Part shown: positions 23,357 to 28,915 of the stretch, piece by piece | Layout: each line of letters begins with the position of its first letter | How positions within the stretch are numbered: the stretch's first letter is position 1 | Source: JARICQ01 sp964527205 | GTDB lineage: Bacteria > Bacillota > Clostridia > Tissierellales > Tissierellaceae | Direction of reading: 5' to 3' | NCBI GenBank assembly: GCA_964527205.1 | Contig: CAZGQG010000024.1 | Location: 1 to 28,915, forward strand | Length of the DNA stretch: 28,915 nt | Program-made: the position numbers and the translations under genes | Notes under the pieces: generated by a model | Told to the model about the DNA's origin: nothing | The model's input: the letters and a program-made list of their open reading frames with translations, nothing else | The model's database searches: none

Positions 23357-23929
23357 TTACTTTATTAATTCAACTAGGTCTCCATTCTTAATTCCTGCAG
23401 CATTTCCTTCTTCTACGTCAACATGCATTTCTAGTGCAAAGGAATCCGCTACCCTAACTAAAACATTGTGGAAAGTTACTCCCCTAGGACCCTCTGTCTT
23501 TATAGTTACTATATCATTGTCCTTAACTCCAAATTCTTCTGCATCACTGGTGTGCATGTGTATGTGTCTAGCAGCTACTATAAGTCCCTTGTCTAATTCT
23601 ACTTCTCCTTCTGGACCTACTAATTTCGCTCCTGGTGTGTCTTTAATATCTCCAGAGTTTCTTATAACAGGATCTACTCCCAGGGTAAAGGCATCTGAAA
23701 CTGATATCTCTAGTTGTGTATCTCCCCTAACTGGTCCCAATACCCTAACACCCTTGATTGTTCTCTTTGGTCCTACTACATCAACCTTTTCATCACAAGC
23801 ATACTGTCCTGGCTGTGATAGGTCTTTTATCCTCTGTAATTCATGTCCCTTACCAAATAAAACATCTAAGTCTTCTTGGCTCACATGGATATGTCTATTT
23901 GATAAAGCTATTGGTAATTGTTTTTTCAT
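23357..23929 (-). CDS. pduL: Phosphate propanoyltransferase PduL
   Basis: Phosphotransacylase (190 aa from the chosen start) that exchanges CoA and phosphate on short acyl groups (acetyl or propionyl). It carries the two zinc-binding beta-barrel halves, with SNRHIHVS near the N-terminus and ARHIHMHTSDAEEFGVKDND further on, plus FHNVLVRVADSFALEMHVDVEEGNAA at the end. The start ATG at 23929 has GAGGG 5 bases upstream. The open frame runs back to 24004, but that part spans a hairpin and the promoter and has no ribosome site. Without it there is no encapsulation peptide, so a cytosolic enzyme is likely. It overlaps deoC; together they could pass acetaldehyde-derived acetyl-CoA to acetyl phosphate, although no aldehyde dehydrogenase is encoded here. 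Confidence 0.92.
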   Translation of the reverse strand: MKKQLPIALSNRHIHVSQEDLDVLFGKGHELQRIKDLSQPGQYACDEKVDVVGPKRTIKGVRVLGPVRGDTQLEISVSDAFTLGVDPVIRNSGDIKDTPGAKLVGPEGEVELDKGLIVAARHIHMHTSDAEEFGVKDNDIVTIKTEGPRGVTFHNVLVRVADSFALEMHVDVEEGNAAGIKNGDLVELIK

Positions 23930-23965
23930 TATATCCCTCTTTCCTTTTTTATTTATATTTTCATT

Positions 23966-23993
23966 AAAAACTCCTACCATCCTTGGTAGAAGT
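23966..23993 (-). terminator. Terminator after the Lit-like gene
   Basis: Minus-strand stem ACTTCTACCA / TGGTAGGAGT (10 bp, one wobble pair) with an AGGA loop runs into TTTTT. It follows the Lit-like gene and precedes pduL. The predicted pduL start site falls inside its first arm, so it would stop read-through from upstream but not transcripts from the pduL promoter. Confidence 0.65.
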
Positions 23994-24023
23994 ATAATAG
24001 TCAATATATCTATTATATATCAA
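23994..24023 (-). promoter_or_regulatory. Promoter of pduL-deoC
   Basis: On the minus strand TTGATA (24023-24018) is followed after 18 bases by TATTAT (23999-23994), each matching the sigma-A consensus at five of six positions. Predicted start is near 23987, leaving a leader of about 57 bases before the pduL ATG. Confidence 0.55.
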
Positions 24024-24024
24024 G

Positions 24025-24046
24025 GACTGGTCTAAGTAAACCGGTC
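24025..24046 (-). promoter_or_regulatory. Inverted repeat next to pduL-deoC -35 (possible operator)
   Basis: Arms GACCGGT and ACCAGTC (7 bp with one mismatch, 8-base centre) lie immediately upstream of the -35 box. Position and symmetry suit a dimeric transcription factor. The factor is unknown and no regulator gene is adjacent. Confidence 0.4.
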
Positions 24047-24068
24047 TTATCTAATTAGTTAATTTTTA

Positions 24069-24725
24069 TTAAATTTTCTCCTTAAGCTTCTTTTCATCTC
24101 TTTTTCCCACTAGATATAAAAATCCTTGGAATAGGGCTAGTAGGATTAAAAAGTATAGCACTATCCTTGTAGCCATGGACATAAAGAACTGCTCTGGCAG
24201 GATTTGGATTAGCAAATCAGTCTTTGGATTTAAAAGCCAGAGATCATTAGAGAAGAATATATGATGGAATAGGGTAAAGTACTTGCTAAAGTCCAAATAA
24301 ATCATCATTCCTAGAAGGATTAATAGGAAGTAGTTTGCAAAAAGACCCCAAAATACAAATTTCCCAACCTTCCTCTCTCTTTTTACAAAAAAATATGAGC
24401 CCAGTCCAATTATAATTACTAGGGAAATATTTCTTATTATCTTTCCCAATCTAAATAATTCCTTTACATCTACCATATGAAGTATTTCTCTTTCATTAAA
24501 GTTTGGCTGGAGTATTTCTTCTGAAGCCTTATCATCTAAATAAAGGGTAAGGTCCTCTGCTATTTGATCAAGTTCTTCCATACTTTTTCCACTGACCTCT
24601 TCTATATTATGCTCTACAAAGGATTTACTATATAATCCTAAGTTAAAGGATACGATTTCCGTTGCAGTTAAAATAGAAAATAAGGATATGGCTATAACAA
24701 GTAGGACTGATAATATTTTTTTCAA
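24069..24725 (-). CDS. Lit-like DUF1461 (TIGR01906) integral membrane protein
   Basis: Membrane protein (218 aa) of the DUF1461/TIGR01906 family, to which the lipoprotein intramolecular transacylase Lit belongs. Lit moves an acyl chain from the diacylglycerol to the N-terminal amino group of the lipoprotein cysteine, giving the lyso form. Four membrane helices are visible (about residues 4-24, 95-113, 124-145, 187-208), with an extracellular loop between helices 1 and 2 and the conserved loop LFHHIFFSNDLWLLNPKTDLLIQILPEQFF, whose His residues are the likely active-site region. The start is TTG at 24725 with GGAGG 7 bases upstream. Family membership is clear. Lit activity is inferred, since not every DUF1461 protein has been tested. 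lgt is encoded about 4 kb away. Confidence 0.82.
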   Translation of the reverse strand: MKKILSVLLVIAISLFSILTATEIVSFNLGLYSKSFVEHNIEEVSGKSMEELDQIAEDLTLYLDDKASEEILQPNFNEREILHMVDVKELFRLGKIIRNISLVIIIGLGSYFFVKRERKVGKFVFWGLFANYFLLILLGMMIYLDFSKYFTLFHHIFFSNDLWLLNPKTDLLIQILPEQFFMSMATRIVLYFLILLALFQGFLYLVGKRDEKKLKEKI

Positions 24726-24760
24726 CTCTAGACCTCCAATCTACATTTTTTATGGATGAT

Positions 24761-24802
24761 AAAAACACTCCTTATTTGTATTTATACAAGCTAAAGAGTG
24801 TT
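24761..24802 (-). terminator. Intrinsic terminator after yebC
   Basis: Minus-strand arms AACACTCTTTA and TAAGGAGTGTT enclose a second small inverted repeat (TTGTAT/ATACAA) and are followed by TTTTT. It lies 9 bases past the yebC stop and 35 bases before the Lit-like gene. Confidence 0.75.
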
Positions 24803-24811
24803 ATATAATAA

Positions 24812-25546
24812 CTATTCTTCTTCCATCTCCCAATTATGATATACCTCTTGTACATCATCATGGTCTTCTAACATATCAATTAAATTCTCCATATTCTTTA
24901 TATCCTCTTCAGACTCAAGCTCTACAGTGTTTTGTGGTATATAAGTAAGTTCTGCCATTACAAATTCATAGCCTTGATCTTTCAAGCCATCCCTCACCTC
25001 ATTAAAGTCCTCAGGAGATGTAATTATCTCATAGCCTTCCTCTTCCACCAAAACATCCTCTGCTCCTAGCTCTATGGCCTGCATCATCAATTCATCTTCA
25101 TCTATAGATTCTTCTCTCTCAATGGCAACTATACCCTTTCTATCAAACATAAAGGTAACGCAGCCTGCCTGGCCTAGGTTGCCCTTAAATTTATCAAAGG
25201 CATGTCTTACATCTGGAGCAGTTCTATTTCTATTATCCGTTAGGCATTCTACAAATACTGCTATGCCAGCTGGTCCATAGCCTTCATAGATAACTTCTTC
25301 AAAGTTACCCTCATCTAACTCTCCAGCTCCTCTTTTTACTGCCCTATCAATGTTATCATTTGGCATGTTAGATGCCTTTGCTTTTTCAATAGCTGCCTTT
25401 AAGGCTGGATTGAAGTCAGGATCTGACCCGCCCTCCTTTGCTGCAACCATTATATATCTTCCTAGTTTAGTAAATTCTTTGCCTCTCTTTGCATCTTCTT
25501 TTCCTTTTTTATGCTTTATATTACTCCATTTAGAATGTCCTGCCAT
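24812..25546 (-). CDS. yebC: YebC/PmpR-TACO1 family protein
   Basis: YebC-family protein (244 aa), long annotated as a transcriptional regulator and more recently tied, like its mitochondrial relative TACO1, to translation of difficult (for example proline-rich) sequences. The N-terminus MAGHSKWSNIKHKKGKEDAKRGKEF is diagnostic of type I YebC. KASNMPNDNIDRAVKRGAGE and the acidic C-terminal domain (LEDHDDVQEVYHNWEMEEE) also match. It is cytosolic. The ATG has AGGAGTGAG upstream. It stands between two terminator-like hairpins, so it is probably its own transcription unit. Confidence 0.95.
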   Translation of the reverse strand: MAGHSKWSNIKHKKGKEDAKRGKEFTKLGRYIMVAAKEGGSDPDFNPALKAAIEKAKASNMPNDNIDRAVKRGAGELDEGNFEEVIYEGYGPAGIAVFVECLTDNRNRTAPDVRHAFDKFKGNLGQAGCVTFMFDRKGIVAIEREESIDEDELMMQAIELGAEDVLVEEEGYEIITSPEDFNEVRDGLKDQGYEFVMAELTYIPQNTVELESEEDIKNMENLIDMLEDHDDVQEVYHNWEMEEE

Positions 25547-25648
25547 TTATCTCACTCCTATTTTTAATATTGCCTTCTATATTCTAGCACAAATATATAT
25601 ATATTTCATCCTTTTTCTCTATTGTTTTATGGTCTTTAACTTAAAGAT

Positions 25649-25678
25649 AGAGCATACTAGTTTTAGCTAGTATGCTCT
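25649..25678 (-). terminator. Terminator after the CoA-binding protein gene
   Basis: Perfect 12-bp stem AGAGCATACTAG / CTAGTATGCTCT with a 6-base loop. On the minus strand it is followed by ATCTTTAAG, a weak T-tract; on the plus side GTTTTTAC follows. It lies 14 bases past the stop of the CoA-binding protein gene and before yebC. Confidence 0.7.
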
Positions 25679-25691
25679 GTTTTTACTATTC

Positions 25692-26102
25692 TTAACTGCT
25701 CTTAAGCACTGCATATACACAATCATCATCTAAGAACTTAAATCCTAGTTCCCTTGCTTTTTCTATTACTTCATGATCAAAGGAGCCTGGTTGAAACCAA
25801 ATATATTCTATTCCAGCTTCCTTAGCATCATCTAAGGTCTTCATAGCTATTTTAGGTCCTACTACCATGTCTAGAACTTCTATTTTTTCAGGAACATCCA
25901 CCAAGGAAGGATAGATTTTTTCTCCTTCAATTTCATCATAGTTTGGATTAACACCATAGGCTGTATAGTTATAATTCTTTAATGTTTTCCAAATCTTATA
26001 TCCAAATCTTTCTTTTCTTGCTGTAACTCCTGCCACTGCCCATACTTTCTTTTCTAACATTTCCTCTTTCATTCTTTGCATATCTAAATTTTGATTTTCC
26101 AT
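25692..26102 (-). CDS. CoA-binding (YccU-type) Rossmann protein
   Basis: Small cytosolic protein (136 aa) of the CoA_binding family, related to the nucleotide-binding domain of succinyl-CoA synthetase alpha. The specific role of stand-alone members is not established. A Rossmann fold is visible: VWAVAGVTARKERFGYKIWKTL near residue 20, AYGVNPNYDEIEGEKIYPSL, VLDMVVGPK, GIEYIWFQPGSFDHEVIEKARELG and the terminal LDDDCVYAVLK. The ATG start has AGAGGTG upstream. It follows yigZ by 48 bases and probably closes the hflX-yigZ transcript. Confidence 0.88.
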   Translation of the reverse strand: MENQNLDMQRMKEEMLEKKVWAVAGVTARKERFGYKIWKTLKNYNYTAYGVNPNYDEIEGEKIYPSLVDVPEKIEVLDMVVGPKIAMKTLDDAKEAGIEYIWFQPGSFDHEVIEKARELGFKFLDDDCVYAVLKSS

Positions 26103-26150
26103 ATTTTCACCTCTTTTTAATTTATACCCTGATTTATACCTCTTAATCCA

Positions 26151-26798
26151 CTATACTAAGCGTTTCCCATCTTTAACTGCTATATACTCTTCTGCAATTT
26201 TTTCCATTTCCCCTTCTCCACTGGTGAGGTTCATGATTTCCTTGCTAAATTGCTCCATATCATCTTGATATACATAGACATATATATTTACCTTCTCATC
26301 ATATACAGTGTCATGGATTAAATAATCTCCATTCATTATATAATTCTCTATCTTTCCATAGGCTGTGTAGTCTACAGATAGGCAGATCTTTTCGTGTAGG
26401 ATCATATCTACTATTCCGCTAGCCTCTATTCCTATCTTGCAGCCCCTTGTATAGGCCCTTATTAGGCCTCCTGCTCCTAGCTTAACGCCTCCAAAATACC
26501 TGGTTACCACTGCTACAGTATTTCTTAGATCTTCCTTTTTAATTACTTCAAGGACAGGTATTCCAGCTGTACCTGAGGGCTCCCCATCATCGCTAAATCT
26601 TTGCACATTGCTATTTTCTCCTATTACATAGGCATAAACATTGTGGGTTGCATCATAATGTTTTTTCTTTATCTTGTCAATAAATTCTAGGGCTTCTTCT
26701 TCTGTTTCTACTGGCATGGCATAGCCTATAAATCTTGATTTATTTATAATTATTTCATCTTCTCCATATTTAAATATTGTTTTATACGCCTTATCCAT
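26151..26798 (-). CDS. YigZ/IMPACT family protein
   Basis: Member of the YigZ (UPF0029/IMPACT) family (215 aa). Eukaryotic IMPACT proteins affect translation control through GCN1; the bacterial function is not established. The N-terminal domain shows NKSRFIGYAMPVETEEEALEFI and THNVYAYVIG, then the family signature RFSDDGEPSGTAGIPVLEVI and VVTRYFGGVKLGAGGLIRAY. A ferredoxin-like C-terminal domain (DUF1949 type) follows. It is cytosolic. The ATG has AAGGAAG upstream and is 17 bases after hflX, so the two are probably co-transcribed; both have ribosome-related links in their families. Confidence 0.9.
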   Translation of the reverse strand: MDKAYKTIFKYGEDEIIINKSRFIGYAMPVETEEEALEFIDKIKKKHYDATHNVYAYVIGENSNVQRFSDDGEPSGTAGIPVLEVIKKEDLRNTVAVVTRYFGGVKLGAGGLIRAYTRGCKIGIEASGIVDMILHEKICLSVDYTAYGKIENYIMNGDYLIHDTVYDEKVNIYVYVYQDDMEQFSKEIMNLTSGEGEMEKIAEEYIAVKDGKRLV

Positions 26799-26815
26799 AG
26801 ATTCTTCCTTTCACT

Positions 26816-28096
26816 CTATTGGATTATAAAATCTTTGTAGACTTCTAAATCCATTTGATTTATATCTACTTCAATCTCTGTACCCTCTTCTATATAGTTT
26901 ATATATTCCACATTGTAATTGGTCATAAAATAATCCACTGACGCCTGTTCATCAAAGGGTATGAGAAGTTTTACCTTTTTATATTGCTGAGGCAAGAGTT
27001 CTTCTATAAGATTCATCAGCTTATCTATATTTTCCCCAGATTTTGCTGATATAAATATCCTATTGTCCACAAATTTGTTTTCATATAGAAGATTATCATC
27101 TTCTATTTTATCCATCTTATTAAATACTGTAATTATTGGCTTTTCCAATACATCCAGTTCTTTCATTATACTATGGGTAGTCTTTATCTGTATGTCCAGG
27201 TCATCACTGGAGGAGTCTACTATATGAAGTAAAAGATCTGCATGTTTGGTTTCTTCAAGGGTTCCCTTGAAGGCCTCTATTAGTTTTGTTGGAAGCTTGG
27301 AGACGAAACCTACTGTATCAGTTAAGAGAAAGTCCTGTCCATTTGGAAGCTTGGCCTTTCTAAGTGACGTATCCAGGGTTGCAAAGAGCATGTCCTTTAC
27401 AAAGACATTCTTATCCATATCATCCCTATCTAAGTTGATTATAGTATTTAAAAGAGTTGATTTACCCGCATTGGTATATCCTACCAGGGCTACTATAGGT
27501 AGATTTGAATTTTTTCTTTGTTGACGCTTCACATCTCTATTTCTTCTAGCATCCTCTAATTCCTTTTCAATATTGTCTATTTCTCTTAGAATGTGTCTCC
27601 TATCAGTCTCAAGCTTTTGCTCACCAGGTCCTCTAGTACCTATACCTGCTCCCTCTCTGGAAAGATAATCTCTAAAGCCTACAAGTCTTGGCAGCCTATA
27701 TTTAAGCTGGGCAAGTTTTACTTGAAGCTTACCTTCCTTTGAGCTGGCCCTATTAGAGAATATATCTAATATTAGGGTTGTTCTATCAACTATTTTCCTA
27801 TCTATATCCTTTTCAAGATTCCTAAGCTGGGCTCCAGATAATTCATCATTAAAGACCACAGTGGATATATCTAGCTCCTCACAGTAGTTTTTAATTTCTT
27901 GAACCTTACCCTTACCTATAAAAAGAGGAGCGTTTATTCTATCTCTTTTTTGTATAACTCTTGATACCACTAATCCGCCTGCTGCCTTTACTAATTCTTC
28001 TAATTCATCCATAGAATCTTCTATGTTTATTTGATCTGTATTTAAGTCTACACCTACTATTAAAACTCTTTCCATATTTATTTGATTGTTTTCCAA
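26816..28096 (-). CDS. hflX: Ribosome-associated GTPase HflX
   Basis: GTPase (426 aa) that binds the large subunit and splits stalled or idle 70S ribosomes, notably under heat stress. The N-terminal HflX domain includes APLFIGKGKVQEIKNYCEEL, LSGAQLRNLEK and GPGEQKLETDRR. The G domain has G1 GYTNAGKS (206-213), G3 DTVGFVSKLP and G4 NKMD, and a short C-terminal domain follows. The start is taken as TTG at 28096, because AAGGTG lies 6 bases upstream; the in-frame ATG at 28075 lacks a ribosome site. It is the first gene of the hflX-yigZ-CoA-binding unit, read from an extended -10 promoter at 28130. Confidence 0.95.
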   Translation of the reverse strand: MENNQINMERVLIVGVDLNTDQINIEDSMDELEELVKAAGGLVVSRVIQKRDRINAPLFIGKGKVQEIKNYCEELDISTVVFNDELSGAQLRNLEKDIDRKIVDRTTLILDIFSNRASSKEGKLQVKLAQLKYRLPRLVGFRDYLSREGAGIGTRGPGEQKLETDRRHILREIDNIEKELEDARRNRDVKRQQRKNSNLPIVALVGYTNAGKSTLLNTIINLDRDDMDKNVFVKDMLFATLDTSLRKAKLPNGQDFLLTDTVGFVSKLPTKLIEAFKGTLEETKHADLLLHIVDSSSDDLDIQIKTTHSIMKELDVLEKPIITVFNKMDKIEDDNLLYENKFVDNRIFISAKSGENIDKLMNLIEELLPQQYKKVKLLIPFDEQASVDYFMTNYNVEYINYIEEGTEIEVDINQMDLEVYKDFIIQ

Positions 28097-28129
28097 TTTA
28101 TCACCTTCCAGGATTTATCTTTATAGCCT

Positions 28130-28138
28130 ATTATATCA
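28130..28138 (-). promoter_or_regulatory. Extended -10 promoter of hflX
   Basis: On the minus strand TGATATAAT gives a perfect TATAAT (28135-28130) with the extended TGN element. No good -35 is visible. It lies about 34 bases before the TTG start of hflX. Confidence 0.5.
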
Positions 28139-28206
28139 CTTCTAAGCCTAATTATCTAATTAATAGTTTAAAGTTATATTATCCAAGTCTAGAGAAGTCA
28201 AACATT

Positions 28207-28303
28207 TGTGACATAGCCTCTGAAAGTTTACTCTAATAAATCAATTCTCTACTATGTCACAATATAATATATGCCACCTATGTCACAATATAATATATGC
28301 CAC
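28207..28303. repeat. 26-bp tandem duplication with an inverted partial copy
   Basis: The 26 bases at 28252-28277 are repeated exactly at 28278-28303. Each copy opens CTATGTCACA and ends ATATGCCAC. The first 10 bases occur once more in inverted orientation (TGTGACATAG, 28207-28216). The arrangement could be a decayed mobile-element end or a protein-binding array upstream of hflX; neither can be decided here. Confidence 0.8.
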
Positions 28304-28349
28304 TATCTATAATTCTCTCCTTGATATTTTGCTTTAAAAATAGCTATAG

Positions 28350-28379
28350 TAAAACCACTAACATTGTTTTTATTAGTGG
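28350..28379 (-). terminator. Possible terminator for transcription entering from the right
   Basis: On the minus strand CCACTAA / TTAGTGG (28379-28355, 7-bp stem, 11-base loop) is followed by TTTTAC. It would insulate hflX from any minus-strand gene lying beyond the repeat array, outside the window. Confidence 0.4.
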
Positions 28380-28564
28380 CTAATGTAAAAAAACTATTTT
28401 TTGAAACATAATACTAAAACTGTGTCTCTAATGTTTTGTAAGTCTGAGAATCATAGAATTTTATAATCCTAAGGAGCGTAGCGTTTTGCTATACTGAGAA
28501 TCATATCATTTTGTAATCCTAAGGAGTATAGCGTTTTTGCCATACTGAGAATCATAGCGTTTTT

Positions 28565-28636
28565 GTCATCCTGAAGAGCGTAGCGATGAAGGATCTGTGT
28601 TTGTGACCCTAAGATTCTTCGCAAGCTCAGAATGAC
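28565..28636. repeat. Imperfect inverted repeat at the centre of the array
   Basis: Left arm GTCATCCTGAAGAGCGTAGC continuing to GATGAAGGATCT (28565-28596) and right arm AGATTCTTCGC to CTCAGAATGAC (28612-28636) are imperfect reverse complements and could fold into a long hairpin. The array units to the left derive from the left arm and those to the right from the right arm. Confidence 0.75.
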
Positions 28637-28720
28637 CAAATTAAAGATTTAAGCTTAGAGTGACAAGATTAAAGATTTAATTTCAGAGTGACAAAATTGA
28701 AGATGCAAGCTCAGAATGAG
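28609..28720. repeat. Four 28-bp tandem units (right-arm type)
   Basis: Four adjacent 28-bp units start at 28609, 28637, 28665 and 28693. All keep an AGAT core and end in a C/TTCAGAATGAC- or AGAGTGAC-like tail. The first is the right arm of the central hairpin; the others are diverged copies. Confidence 0.8.
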
Positions 28721-28915
28721 CGTAATCTTTATTTGCCCATAATACTAAAATTGTGTCTCTAATGTTTTGTAACCTTGAGAACCATAGCATTTTGTCATAC
28801 TAAGGAGCATAGCGTTTTTGTCATACTTAGAAGCATAGCATTTTTGTAATCCTAAGGAGTATAGCGTTTTTGCCATACTGTGAATCATAGCGTTTTTGTC
28901 ATCCTGAGGAGCGTA

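Larger units (their letters stand above)
28097..28406. other. Gene-free stretch between hflX and the repeat array
   Basis: No open frame with a ribosome site is visible on either strand. The stretch is very AT-rich. It holds the hflX promoter, a 26-bp tandem duplication with an inverted third copy of part of it, and one hairpin at 28355-28379. Confidence 0.7.
28407..28915. repeat. Degenerate tandem repeat array with about 331-bp higher-order period
   Basis: Non-coding array running off the window edge. The base unit is about 25-27 bp with consensus near ATACTGAGAATCATAGCG followed by TTTTTGTC; five adjacent copies cover about 28441-28570 and five more 28773-28900. A 34-base header starting CATAATACTAAAA at 28407 recurs at 28738 with one mismatch, and 28513-28582 recurs at 28846-28915 with two mismatches, so a longer unit of 331-333 bp is itself repeated. 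No start codon with a ribosome site, no coding frame and no transposase is visible. Confidence 0.88.

Noticed and set aside
23930..24004. N-terminal extension of PduL as a microcompartment encapsulation peptide
   Set aside because: The extension spans a terminator hairpin and leader, has no ribosome site, and the ATG at 23929 has a good one and matches the family start; no shell genes are nearby.
23466..24035. 189-aa plus-strand open frame opposite pduL
   Set aside because: It is antisense to a clear PduL gene, has low-complexity Ser/Pro/Thr content typical of a shadow frame, and has no ribosome site; the same holds for the plus-strand frames at 5667-6170 (opposite ftsZ) and the other plus-strand frames.
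28407..28915. CRISPR array
   Set aside because: The units are degenerate and directly adjacent, with no uniform unique spacers between identical repeats, and no cas gene is in the window.
1..28915. tRNA, rRNA, riboswitch, prophage or insertion sequence with transposase
   Set aside because: No cloverleaf, rRNA-like stretch, recognisable riboswitch core, integrase or transposase frame was seen by eye in the gaps or genes.

Overview
The window looks like chromosomal DNA from a low-G+C, anaerobic, amino-acid-fermenting Gram-positive bacterium of the Clostridia/Tissierellia type. The reasons are strong AT-richness, good GGAGG-type ribosome binding sites, frequent TTG starts, the clostridial oxidative ornithine pathway (ord, ortA, ortB), and a Gram-positive dcw cluster with DivIB, DUF881 and Sbp genes. 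All 30 genes recognised lie on the minus strand, so the window reads right to left. Species cannot be named from the sequence alone.

Layout in transcription order. 28915-28097: a gene-free region of about 820 bases holding a degenerate tandem/inverted repeat array plus a separate 26-bp tandem duplication. 28096-25692: hflX, yigZ and a CoA-binding protein gene. 25546-24069: yebC and a Lit-like (DUF1461) membrane protein gene. 23929-22683: pduL and deoC, overlapping, with their own promoter and an upstream inverted repeat. 22567-19183: an inactive/active M16 peptidase-like pair (ymfF, ymfH) and lgt. 19008-5057: the division and cell wall cluster mraZ-rsmH-ftsL-PBP(PASTA)-murE-mraY-murD-ftsW-murG-divIB-DUF881-DUF881-sbp-ftsZ, ending in a clear intrinsic terminator. 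4930-2304: nrdR, pgeF and a PAS/AAA+/Fis sigma-54 activator. 2119-1: ord, ortA and ortB (cut by the window edge).

How the parts work together. The dcw block makes and polymerises the peptidoglycan precursor and assembles the septum. It appears autoregulated by MraZ, through three AAGTGG repeats spaced exactly 10 bp just before mraZ. murF, murC, murB and ftsA are absent from the block. spoIIGA-sigE-sigG, which often follow ftsZ in spore-formers, are also absent. The ord-ort genes carry 2,4-diaminopentanoate (from ornithine) to acetyl-CoA and alanine. Their upstream region holds a consensus -24/-12 sigma-54 promoter, a separate consensus sigma-A promoter, and an inverted repeat placed like an activator site. 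The activator gene ends at that inverted repeat, so this is probably a self-contained regulatory unit. Lgt and the Lit-like protein point to remodelling of lipoprotein N-termini.

Most of the window is ordinary core genome. The observations most worth a second look are the repeat array at the right end, the dual-promoter control of ornithine catabolism, the MraZ operator, the pduL-deoC control region, and what is missing from the dcw/sporulation neighbourhood. I found no clearly undescribed defence or mobile system.
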